Below are positions 24,760-32,603 of a DNA stretch of 64,000 nucleotides, one piece after another. Under the pieces are notes generated by a model. The model was not told the DNA's origin. It saw nothing but the letters and a program-made list of their open reading frames with translations, and made no database searches. The stretch lies in contig JANQLY010000022.1 of the NCBI GenBank assembly GCA_028280345.1, forward strand, positions 1 through 64,000, given 5' to 3'. This DNA comes from Pseudomonadales bacterium. Its GTDB lineage: Bacteria > Pseudomonadota > Gammaproteobacteria > Pseudomonadales > UBA7239. Both the position numbers and the translations under genes were made by a program. Position 1 is the first letter of the stretch. Each line of letters starts with the position of its first letter.

Positions 24760-25170
24760 CTATTCAACAAGTATCTTAAAGCCGAGCTTTTCAATACGGC
24801 TGGATTTTGCTGAACCCATTATCTCGGCGATATATTCGTAGGGGGTGGATTTGTCAGCGACAATAAAAATATTGGGCTGCTGGTCTTCTTTTGCTAATGC
24901 GGCGAAATGACGTTCAAGGTCAGCAACAACAATAGCCTCATCATTCCAAAGCAACTGGCCATTTGCATCTATTTGCAAATTAATATCTTCTGGTAATTCA
25001 GTGTCAGGTGCTCCGCTGGTCTCGGGCAACTCAACCAGATATGATTGTGTCAATAACGGTGTTGTGACAATAAAGATGATTAGCAAAACCAGCATCACAT
25101 CAACAAGAGGCGTGGTGTTGATCTCCGACATCGGCTGGTCATTGCCCGATTCAAAGCTGCCAAATGCCAT
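24760..25170 (-). CDS. exbD: ExbD biopolymer transport protein
   Basis: A 136-residue subunit of the TonB-ExbB-ExbD motor that couples the proton gradient to outer membrane receptors. One N-terminal membrane segment (about 24-43) starts with the conserved INTTPLVDVMLVLLIIFIVT, in which the aspartate is the proton-carrying residue. A periplasmic domain follows. It comes last in the leftward unit hutA-hutX-hutZ-exbB-exbD, with exbB 2 bases upstream. The motor here is probably dedicated to heme uptake. Confidence 0.95.
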   Translation of the reverse strand: MAFGSFESGNDQPMSEINTTPLVDVMLVLLIIFIVTTPLLTQSYLVELPETSGAPDTELPEDINLQIDANGQLLWNDEAIVVADLERHFAALAKEDQQPNIFIVADKSTPYEYIAEIMGSAKSSRIEKLGFKILVE

Positions 25171-25172
25171 GA

Positions 25173-25868
25173 TTAGTCCTTATGAAGGGAAAAGAATAGC
25201 TGCAGGTCGTGAGCAAACCCGTCGAGATCCGCCATGATTAACCGTTGCGTACGTGTAAATGCGTTGTAGGCAAGCACGGCAGGTATTGCTACAAACAAAC
25301 CAAACGCAGTCATAATAAGCGCCTCACCAACGGGCCCGGCAACGGTATCGAGTGATGCCTGTCCGGACTCACCGATAACTGTGAGGGCGTGATAGATTCC
25401 CCACACCGTTCCCAGCAGGCCAATAAATGGTGCGGTTGAACCGACAGAGGCGAGGATAATTTGCCCCCTCTCAAGCTGTATCGCCGTTCTGCCAAGGGCT
25501 TGTCTTAATGCGCGAGTTACCAGTTCGCTGATTGTCATACCCGCATCGAGGGCTTGCTCCTGGTTGGTAAGATGAAAAAGTTCGTAGTGCTCTTTGGCTT
25601 TGCGTGCCTGTTCAGCCAGGTGCAAAAAAGGCGGCAGCTTTTTCAGTATGTCCATACCCTCGGGTAATGTACTTGCTTCCCAAAAGCGGTTAATGATGTC
25701 GTTGTTATTGCGAATTTTACCGAGGCCCTGAAGTCTGCCCAGATAAAAGCTTTTTGCCAGAATAATACTCCAGCTAGCGATAGACATAAGGGCAAGCAAA
25801 ACGGCGATACTTTGAATAACAATATCGCCCTGCTGCCACACCAGAGAAAAGCTGCCAGAAAGATCCAT
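25173..25868 (-). CDS. exbB: ExbB biopolymer transport protein (MotA/TolQ/ExbB)
   Basis: A 231-residue inner membrane protein with three membrane segments (about 16-36, 132-156 and 170-195). It has the conserved GLLGTVWGIYHAL and VAIPAVLAYNAF motifs near the last two segments. It forms the pentameric channel around ExbD. Its ATG overlaps the last codons of hutZ (TGATG-type junction at 25868), so translation is coupled. Confidence 0.95.
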   Translation of the reverse strand: MDLSGSFSLVWQQGDIVIQSIAVLLALMSIASWSIILAKSFYLGRLQGLGKIRNNNDIINRFWEASTLPEGMDILKKLPPFLHLAEQARKAKEHYELFHLTNQEQALDAGMTISELVTRALRQALGRTAIQLERGQIILASVGSTAPFIGLLGTVWGIYHALTVIGESGQASLDTVAGPVGEALIMTAFGLFVAIPAVLAYNAFTRTQRLIMADLDGFAHDLQLFFSLHKD

Positions 25869-26407
25869 CAGGCGGATTCCCGTTTTACGTGGCCGTCACG
25901 CATATGATTAATGACTGCGCCGGATAGAGTATTACCTTCAATGTTATAGGCCTTGCCGAAGCCTTTAACATATCTTCCCCCCTCAGGAATAAGGCGGAAG
26001 AGATTAAAGTCTGATAATTCGCTAAGGTTTTTGCTGCGCTCACCGTGACGGCTAGCTAGCGTTTCAACACCAATCTGCCAGTTATCCTTATCACTTACGT
26101 CGATATGTTCTGCGCGCATACTGTAGTTAACCCTGATACGGGCAAAGAGCTCACCGGCGCTGTCTTCATCTTCGATAATAAGCACTGAAGCCAGGGGGTT
26201 TGTCTTGAGATTGACGGCATGCAGAGCAATATCACTTAGCAAAACGTAAATGCTGTTATCACTGATGGCAAACGGGGCATACGAGGCAAACGGCTTTCCC
26301 TCAGGGTTGATCGTTGCCAGTTGCAGACTTTTTCTGTTTGCGATAAAGCCCAGGATTTCTTCCTGTAGGCTATCGACGGTGTCCGGTTTTAAATTTGATG
26401 CGTTCAT
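25868..26407 (-). CDS. hutZ: heme utilization protein HutZ/HugZ (heme-degrading PNPOx-like)
   Basis: A 179-residue cytoplasmic protein of the split-barrel PNPOx-like fold. HutZ-type proteins bind heme and open its ring to release iron. The matching features are LQLATINPEGKPFASYAPF near the start, PLASVLIIEDED in the middle, and the C-terminal GGRYVKGFGKAYNI. It sits between hutX and exbB in the leftward heme-uptake operon, and HutX is thought to deliver heme to HutZ. Confidence 0.88.
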   Translation of the reverse strand: MNASNLKPDTVDSLQEEILGFIANRKSLQLATINPEGKPFASYAPFAISDNSIYVLLSDIALHAVNLKTNPLASVLIIEDEDSAGELFARIRVNYSMRAEHIDVSDKDNWQIGVETLASRHGERSKNLSELSDFNLFRLIPEGGRYVKGFGKAYNIEGNTLSGAVINHMRDGHVKRESA

Positions 26408-26438
26408 AAAAGGGTTCCATATCTAAAAGGGTAAAGGT

Positions 26439-26837
26439 TTAACTAATTGATCCTGCTTTTTTAATATGATTAAAGGATTCAAGTTGATGTGTGAGCAGCT
26501 CACCCTGAGGGTCTCTGCCGAGAAAAATCTTGAACATGGTTTCTTCATTTTCATTGAGAAACACAAACGAGTGGCTTTCCCTGCCACGGTGAGGTCGGCT
26601 GACCAGCTTGATAGAAGAGACCTTGTCGAGATTCAGATGTCCTTCAAAGCCGGTTTCACCTTTTAAATTATAAAAGCCCTCTCCCATAGAGCCTTTGGGA
26701 AAAGGTCCTTTGAATTCAAACACACAGCCTCCGTGCAAAATAATGGTAGTTGTGTTGCCCCAATCACTGATGGTCTGGAGAAGATTTAATGCCATCTCTC
26801 CGGGGAGAGATGGCATGATTTCGGCTTGATCATTCAT
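26439..26837 (-). CDS. hutX: HutX-like heme carrier protein, short form
   Basis: A 132-residue cytosolic heme carrier of the HutX/ChuX type. WGNTTTIILHGGCVFEFKGPFPKG, GFYNLKG and PHRGRESHSFVF match the family. V. cholerae HutX is about 165 residues and has an N-terminal helical segment before this core. Here the gene starts nearly at the core, and the only DNA before it is a 23-base gap to the hutA stop, so the N-terminal part is truly missing. The initiator ATG is preceded by CAGGAAA. It sits between hutA and hutZ. Confidence 0.85.
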   Translation of the reverse strand: MNDQAEIMPSLPGEMALNLLQTISDWGNTTTIILHGGCVFEFKGPFPKGSMGEGFYNLKGETGFEGHLNLDKVSSIKLVSRPHRGRESHSFVFLNENEETMFKIFLGRDPQGELLTHQLESFNHIKKAGSIS

Positions 26838-26860
26838 CGATGATTTCCTGTATCAAAAAA

Positions 26861-28918
26861 CTAGAAGCGATAGCTTGCTGACAAAATAATTTCCTGACCA
26901 GGCTCATAAAGCTCCTGGAACGCGCGACGGTAGTATTCATCGCCGACATTTTTAATCACAAGGTCCAGTGCCAGCTTGTGGTCAAGCGCGGCAGGTTTGT
27001 AGCTCGCGTAAAGGTCGTAGATGTCATAGCCTTCATAACTGGTAGTTGTACTATTTGCTGGCACTTTGTCCTGATCGTCTGCTGTTAAATAGCGCAAGCC
27101 TGCCGTTAGCTCAGTGGGAATAAAGTTGTAGCTGATATCGGCAATCCATTTATCGGCCGGGATATCGTAGAGGTTATCACCGGTTTGTTTGTCTTCGCCG
27201 CGAGTCTGGCCGTAAGCAAGGCTCAGGTTTAATTCACCGATTTGATAAATGCCCTCAAGTTCAAAACCTTTTAGCTCGGCTTCTTCCACGTTGACATTAA
27301 TTGCCTTGGTATCAACGGTAGCAATTGGAGTGAATGGGAAGAATGGCAGAGTGATGGTAAATGGATCAAAGGTGGTTTGGGAAATGAAGTTATCGACATC
27401 ATTTTCAAAGTAGGCACCGTGGATACGCAGGGAATCATCTTCACTGGCAAGGCCGGTCCAGTTCATGTCGAAAATAAACTCCTTGTTAGCGGCTTCTTCA
27501 GGGTCGAGAGTCGGATTCGGCAGAAATACCTGGCAAGTACCGAAAACACAAAAGTGGGTACCTGTCGTGTAGAGTTCTTCGGAACTTGGTGCGCGGAATG
27601 CCTCGTCATAGCGCAGGCCGAGGTTGAGCCAGCTAGTGGCTTGCCACGCGAGGCCCGCAGAAAGAGAGCCGGCACTGTCGTCGCGTGAAGTATTGAGGTT
27701 ATTGGCTTCCGTTTCAAATTCATCATAACGATAACCAATATCACCGCTTAAAACTTCGTTGAATTTAAGGTCTGCAGTGATAAACGCGCCGCTAACCTCT
27801 GTTTCACCTTCCGGAGGTGTTGGTCTTGGGCCAGATGAAGAGTCTCGCTCCGCGTTAAAATCATCTTTATAGTAGTCGATACCATAGATCAGGTTAGCCA
27901 TACCAACGGCGCTTTGGTTATTGATATTAAAACCAAAGGTATCAAGTTCGGTTTTATCATTACGCCCGTCTGAAACTCGGGATTCATCGACCTCGGTTTC
28001 ATTTTCGTAGACGAGGGCTTGCAGATTAACCAGTTCATTGTTGGTCGGATTAAAGCGATAGTCGACAGAAAATTGTGAGTTATCACGCTCACGGTCAATG
28101 ATCGGGTTTGATGTACCGCCTGCGGTAGCTGAACCGTTGGATGGCACACGGCCTTCATTCGTGGATTGGCGGTAGCTGACCTCGAGGTTGTTGGCATCGT
28201 TGATTTGGAACCCTGCTTTGACGAGGGCGCCGTCATCTTTGTAGGCAGAGTTTGCAAGCTCCTCGCCATTGCCCATTTCAAAGTTGTCTTCATCGCGCAT
28301 ATAACCGGAAAGCAGTAAATCCATTACGCCGGCACGGACACCGCCAGCAACGGTAACTGCGTCGCCGCTGGTGTTGTCATTGTATGCATATTTAACCAGC
28401 GCACCGACATTGGCATCGGGGTCAAGAATGTCGCCAGCATCAATCGTTTGCTGGGCAACCACACCACCTAAAGCGCCACTGCCCCACAAACTTGAGCTCG
28501 GGCCTTTTACGACCTCGATTTGTTTGATAAGAATCGGGTCGAGAGAATAGGTTGGGCGGTGGCCGGATTCAAAGTTCTGCCTGACACCATCAACAGTTTG
28601 CAGCACCCGCTCACCCTCAAGACCACGGATATTAACCTCCTGGTTGTTGCCGCGCGGGCCACCTGCTATTTCGATATTGGGTTCGTAGGACAGCGCTTCG
28701 GCGGTGGATTGAGGCTGTATTTGCTCAAGATCTTCGCGGGTTTTAACCACGATAGAGCGATTTGCTTCGTTAGCAGGCTGCTCGGCGCGCAGTACACTGA
28801 CCTCAATGGTGTTTAATTCCACAGCAGAGTCTTCTGCAGAAATTGTGCCGCAGCAAGCTGCGGCCAGACATCCGGATAGAAGGGCTAGCCCCTTAATTTT
28901 TGCTGGTGTTTGGTTCAT
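26861..28918 (-). CDS. hutA: TonB-dependent heme/hemoglobin receptor
   Basis: A 685-residue outer membrane receptor that imports heme. The start is the ATG for MNQTPAKIKG, with GAGG upstream and a signal peptide ending near TISAEDS. The TonB box region NTIEVSVLR is followed by a plug with ALSYEPNIEIAGGPRGNNQEVNIRG. The family's heme motif is present: AFRAPSSEELY, a histidine (GTHF), then NPTLDPEEAANKEF. It ends in LSASYRF. This is the first gene of the leftward arm, under the Fur-like boxes at 28961-29014. Confidence 0.93.
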   Translation of the reverse strand: MNQTPAKIKGLALLSGCLAAACCGTISAEDSAVELNTIEVSVLRAEQPANEANRSIVVKTREDLEQIQPQSTAEALSYEPNIEIAGGPRGNNQEVNIRGLEGERVLQTVDGVRQNFESGHRPTYSLDPILIKQIEVVKGPSSSLWGSGALGGVVAQQTIDAGDILDPDANVGALVKYAYNDNTSGDAVTVAGGVRAGVMDLLLSGYMRDEDNFEMGNGEELANSAYKDDGALVKAGFQINDANNLEVSYRQSTNEGRVPSNGSATAGGTSNPIIDRERDNSQFSVDYRFNPTNNELVNLQALVYENETEVDESRVSDGRNDKTELDTFGFNINNQSAVGMANLIYGIDYYKDDFNAERDSSSGPRPTPPEGETEVSGAFITADLKFNEVLSGDIGYRYDEFETEANNLNTSRDDSAGSLSAGLAWQATSWLNLGLRYDEAFRAPSSEELYTTGTHFCVFGTCQVFLPNPTLDPEEAANKEFIFDMNWTGLASEDDSLRIHGAYFENDVDNFISQTTFDPFTITLPFFPFTPIATVDTKAINVNVEEAELKGFELEGIYQIGELNLSLAYGQTRGEDKQTGDNLYDIPADKWIADISYNFIPTELTAGLRYLTADDQDKVPANSTTTSYEGYDIYDLYASYKPAALDHKLALDLVIKNVGDEYYRRAFQELYEPGQEIILSASYRF

Positions 28919-28960
28919 TGCAAAAGCCTCATTAATAAAAATAGATGTAAATCCAGGGTT

Positions 28961-28979
28961 GCGAATAGTAATCATTATC
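28961..28979. promoter_or_regulatory. Fur-box-like site, hut divergent promoter (1)
   Basis: GCGAATAGTAATCATTATC matches the Fur consensus at 15 of 19 positions. It lies 43 bases upstream of the hutA ATG. More ATCATTATCATTAGT-type sequence overlaps downstream, suggesting two overlapping Fur dimers. It places the leftward arm under iron repression. Confidence 0.7.
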
Positions 28980-28995
28980 ATTAGTATTCGCAAGT

Positions 28996-29014
28996 GATAA
29001 TTGTTATTATTTGA
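28996..29014. promoter_or_regulatory. Fur-box-like site, hut divergent promoter (2)
   Basis: GATAATTGTTATTATTTGA shows a weaker Fur match (12 of 19) between the first box and the tonB start at 29058. It probably controls the rightward arm. Confidence 0.5.
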
Positions 29015-29057
29015 GGGTTCGTCAGAAACCGGCCTGTTGGTCGGAAAGTACATAGCC

Positions 29058-29852
29058 ATGGCCAGTCCAGCTCAAGCCTATATGGACGGGATGTTTGTTC
29101 CGTCAATCAGCCCTCTCCAGGGCGCCGAATACAGCCGGTCCCTGTCTTCGTTAGCGCCCTGGTTTTTTTTGGCGCTAGCTTGTCATGTCGCGGCGGTGGC
29201 GTGGCTTTTCCATAGTCCGGATTTGTCTATTTCCGCAGAGCAGCCATCCGCAGGTGTTAACGATGACAAGCAGTGGTCCGTCATTGCCGTATCCTCGTTT
29301 GCTGAGCCAGAACCCATCGTAGATGAAGCAGTAACGGATGAGGTGGTGGAGAAGCCGGCGGAGACAGTGGAAGAGGCAAAGCCTGTCAAACTTGAGCCAG
29401 AGAAAACAAAGGAGCCGGAGCCTGTACCGCTGGCCGCAAACAGCGAGACCATGCAGCAGCAAGTACAGCCTGCTCCATTACCGGAAGTGGCTCAGGCAGA
29501 GCAATCCCGGGAAATGGCGGCCTTGCAAACCAGCGGTAGTGAAGCAGAGACCTTGCACAAGGCGTTTGAGCCTGAGTGGGTAGAAACGCCGAACTTTTCG
29601 ATCACGCCGACCCGGCCCGCTTATCCGAGTCTGGCAAGAAAGCGCAATCAGCAGGGTTCTGTGTTGCTGGAAATATGGATAGATGAATCCGGCCGACAAA
29701 CAAGGCTGCTGATAAGCAAAAGCTCCGGCTATAAACTGCTCGACAAAGCTGCGATTGATGCAGCAGAAAGATGGCGTTTCAAACCCCACCGAAAAAATGG
29801 CGTGCCTGTTCAATCAAGGGTCAGAGTACCCATCAATTTTTCAATTAAATAG
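29058..29852 (+). CDS. tonB: TonB energy transducer
   Basis: A 264-residue TonB. A membrane anchor at about 32-50 (LAPWFFLALACHVAAVAWLF) is followed by a Glu/Pro/Lys-rich spacer from about 80 to 145. The C-terminal domain carries PAYPSLARKRNQQGSVLLE, and GYKLLDKAAIDAAERWRF matches the TonB C-terminal consensus. The ATG at 29058 has GGAAAG upstream and gives a normal protein; in-frame TTG/ATG codons earlier or later are possible. It opens the rightward heme arm, while its motor partners ExbB/ExbD lie in the leftward arm. Confidence 0.9.
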   Translation: MASPAQAYMDGMFVPSISPLQGAEYSRSLSSLAPWFFLALACHVAAVAWLFHSPDLSISAEQPSAGVNDDKQWSVIAVSSFAEPEPIVDEAVTDEVVEKPAETVEEAKPVKLEPEKTKEPEPVPLAANSETMQQQVQPAPLPEVAQAEQSREMAALQTSGSEAETLHKAFEPEWVETPNFSITPTRPAYPSLARKRNQQGSVLLEIWIDESGRQTRLLISKSSGYKLLDKAAIDAAERWRFKPHRKNGVPVQSRVRVPINFSIK

Positions 29853-29875
29853 TTTTAAATCGAGGTAATGTTCAT

Positions 29876-30691
29876 ATGCGCAGCATGATATTTGTTTTTT
29901 TGGTGTTGGTTGTTTCACAAACAGTATCAGCACAAGGAAAAGAAGAAAAAAGCCGCTTAATCAGTACCAATGCTGGTGTAACCGATATTATTCTGGCGCT
30001 GGGATATGGTGCGCAGTTAGTAGCGGTGGATATTACCAGTGATGTACCGGAAGAACTGGAACCGCTTCCACGTATTGGTTATCACCGCCAGCTTTCTGCA
30101 GAAGGTTTGTTAAGTCTTAAACCGGAAGTTGTTTTTGGCAGTAAAGAAATGGGCCCGGACATTGTTATTAATGCCCTGAACCAGGCATCGGTAGATGTAG
30201 TACAACTGGAAGAGGCTTTCACCAAAGATGACCTGATCAATAATATTAACGTGATTGCGGAAAGTATTGGCTGTACAGCATGCGCAACCGGTGTTGCTTC
30301 TGATATCGATGAAAAATATCAAAAGCTGATAGCAACAGAAAGTACCGAAGCACAAAATTATGTCTTTGTTATGAACATGGGACAAAGGGGTATGCGTTAC
30401 GCGGGTGAAAAAACGGGTGGAGATACGCTAATCAAATTATTGGGTGGTATCAACGTTGCGGCCCATGAAGGTTATCGCAGTATTTCCGGAGAAGGGCTTA
30501 TGAGCCTGAACCCTGACGTTATCCTGATTACAGGAAACAGTAACAGTGAACAGGTAATTAAAGATTTTAAACAACAGAATCTGCTACTGGCTAACCGCAA
30601 TATTGTGTTTGTAAATGGCAAGGCCCTTATTGCGGGATTGAGTATTTTAACACTTGATGAAGCGTTAAACCTGCGCTCAGCTGGCTTATAG
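29876..30691 (+). CDS. hutB: heme ABC transporter substrate-binding protein
   Basis: A 271-residue periplasmic binding protein of the class III (helical backbone) type. It has a short signal peptide (MIFVFLVLVVSQTVSAQ). RLISTNAGVTDIILALGYG, GYHRQLSAEGLLSLKPEVVFG and GGINVAAHEGYRSISGEGLMSLNPDVI are the conserved blocks of HutB/HmuT. It receives heme from the outer membrane receptor and passes it to the permease encoded by the next gene, 4 bases on. A GAGGTAAT site precedes the start. Confidence 0.93.
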   Translation: MRSMIFVFLVLVVSQTVSAQGKEEKSRLISTNAGVTDIILALGYGAQLVAVDITSDVPEELEPLPRIGYHRQLSAEGLLSLKPEVVFGSKEMGPDIVINALNQASVDVVQLEEAFTKDDLINNINVIAESIGCTACATGVASDIDEKYQKLIATESTEAQNYVFVMNMGQRGMRYAGEKTGGDTLIKLLGGINVAAHEGYRSISGEGLMSLNPDVILITGNSNSEQVIKDFKQQNLLLANRNIVFVNGKALIAGLSILTLDEALNLRSAGL

Positions 30692-30695
30692 ATTT

Positions 30696-31694
30696 ATGGA
30701 AATAGCTTCTGTTAAGCGTATGGCACCGAGCCATACGGCGTTGGTACTTGTGCTGCTAATGGTGGTTAGCTCACTACTAGCTGTATCACTGGGGCCAATG
30801 AAATTCTCGTTGTTTAACATGCCACTCGGTGACTATGAGCAGGCGGTTATTTGGCAGTTGCGTGTTCCCCGCTTGATACTTGCCTTACTTGTAGGTGCAC
30901 TGCTTGCGCTGTGTGGTGCAGTGATGCAGGGTCTGTTCAGAAACCCGTTAGCTGATCCCGGCATAGCCGGGGTTTCAACGGGTGCGGCATTGGGGGCAGT
31001 ATTAAGCCTCGTCCTGTTGCCAGCCTGGTCGGTTTTTTCTACGCCGTTTTGCGCGTTTCTCGGGGGTCTCGTAACAACACTGTTGGTTTGGCGCCTTGCA
31101 CAGTCGCCGCAGGGCACATCGGTTGTTATGTTGTTATTAGCGGGCATTGCGATTTCAGCTTTTGGTGGAGCGGTGATTGGCTACATGAGTTATGTGGCAG
31201 ACGACCAGGCTTTGCGTGATATCAGCCTGTGGCAGATGGGTTCGCTGGCAGGCGCAACCAGGTCTTCTACGGCAATTTGTTTTGTTGCGCTGGTTATCCT
31301 TGGTTTCAGTTTCTATCGCTACAGCAATGCGCTTAATGCGCTATTGCTTGGCGAAGCAGAAGCGAGGCACTTGGGTATTGATGTTGAAGGCATGAAGCTC
31401 AAATTAATCGTTCTTTGTGCAATTGGTGTCGGTGTTGCTGTCGCGGCTTCCGGCATTATTGGTTTTGTCGGACTGGTGGTACCGCACTGTGTGCGCATGT
31501 TGACCGGGCCCAACCACAAAACGCTGTTACCGCTGTCTATGTTATGTGGGGCGGTATTACTATCACTGGCCGATTTATTTGCGCGGCTGTGGATTGCACC
31601 GGCAGAGTTGCCCATCGGGCTGGTTACAGCTCTACTTGGCGCACCGTTCTTTTTTACATTGATTATTCAGCAGCGCAGTCGTTTTCAGTATTAG
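30696..31694 (+). CDS. hutC: heme ABC transporter permease (FecCD family)
   Basis: A 332-residue integral membrane protein with about eight to nine membrane helices. It has the FecCD signatures LRVPRLILALLVGALLALCG, GVSTGAALGAVL and the coupling segment LGIDVEGMKLKLI. GFVGLVVPHCVRMLTGPNHK is the C-terminal signature. It forms the channel for heme through the inner membrane with HutB and HutD. Confidence 0.95.
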   Translation: MEIASVKRMAPSHTALVLVLLMVVSSLLAVSLGPMKFSLFNMPLGDYEQAVIWQLRVPRLILALLVGALLALCGAVMQGLFRNPLADPGIAGVSTGAALGAVLSLVLLPAWSVFSTPFCAFLGGLVTTLLVWRLAQSPQGTSVVMLLLAGIAISAFGGAVIGYMSYVADDQALRDISLWQMGSLAGATRSSTAICFVALVILGFSFYRYSNALNALLLGEAEARHLGIDVEGMKLKLIVLCAIGVGVAVAASGIIGFVGLVVPHCVRMLTGPNHKTLLPLSMLCGAVLLSLADLFARLWIAPAELPIGLVTALLGAPFFFTLIIQQRSRFQY

Positions 31695-31704
31695 GTTATT
31701 TATC

Positions 31705-32463
31705 ATGCTGTTGGAAAATATAAAATTCTCACGTAATCGCAGTCTGCTGATTAATATTGATAGACTCGATGTATTACCTGACAGAGTGACAGCGTTGATA
31801 GGCCCTAACGGGGCAGGCAAATCAACGTTGTTAAAAATATTATGCCGAGAGTTAAGGGAAGATAGTGGTTCAATTGTCTTTCACGACCGCAATATAAAAG
31901 ATTGGTCGAGATTTGAACTTGCAAGGCATGTTGCTATTTTACCCCAGTCGAGCAACCTGGTTTTTCCATTTACTGCTTACGAAGTGGTTACTTTGGGTGC
32001 AACACCCCTGAGGCTTACACAAAACGCAATGCGTCAGATGGTAGAGCAGGCAATGAAAAACACCGGCTGTCTGGATCTGAAAGATACATCGTTTATGGCA
32101 TTATCCGGAGGACAACAGCAGCGTGTGCAACTGGCAAGGGTGCTCGTACAACTATCACAGGCGGATAAGCCACCGCTGTTGTTACTTGATGAACCCACAT
32201 CGGCTCAGGATCTTGCACAACAACATAAATTGCTTGAGCAAACCACAGTGTTTGCCAAAGAAAAAGGTTACTATGTTGTCGTCGTTTTGCATGACCTGAA
32301 CCATGTACTTAATTATGCGGATGATGTGGTTATTCTTAAAAACGGCTCTGTTGTTGAAACAGGTTCTCCCGATCTGTTAAAAAGCCAGCGGATACTGGAA
32401 AATGTCTGGGGATATACCCCGCGTTTGTCACACTCGTCAAATAGCACAACCGTTATCTACTAG
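31705..32463 (+). CDS. hutD: heme ABC transporter ATP-binding protein
   Basis: A 252-residue ATPase. Walker A is GPNGAGKST (about residue 34), the signature is LSGGQQQRV, Walker B is LLLLDEPTSAQD and the switch histidine is in VVVVLHDLN. It powers heme import with HutC. It ends the rightward operon. After its stop an inverted repeat (GGGCAAT at 32477-32483, ATTGCCC at 32494-32500) may be a weak terminator. Confidence 0.95.
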   Translation: MLLENIKFSRNRSLLINIDRLDVLPDRVTALIGPNGAGKSTLLKILCRELREDSGSIVFHDRNIKDWSRFELARHVAILPQSSNLVFPFTAYEVVTLGATPLRLTQNAMRQMVEQAMKNTGCLDLKDTSFMALSGGQQQRVQLARVLVQLSQADKPPLLLLDEPTSAQDLAQQHKLLEQTTVFAKEKGYYVVVVLHDLNHVLNYADDVVILKNGSVVETGSPDLLKSQRILENVWGYTPRLSHSSNSTTVIY

Positions 32464-32603
32464 CACGCAAATATTAGGGCAATATTGATAAAAATTGCCC
32501 TGGATTGTGACGGAAGTACACCTATCAAGGGCAATAACCTTCTACTGGCCGCCTAATCAGGCTAGAATTCTCCGCAAGAGCAACGTTAATCAGGGGACAT
32601 ACC

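Noticed and set aside
32477..32500. Inverted repeat after hutD as terminator
   Set aside because: Short 7-base stem with no U-run after it; too weak to call as a feature.
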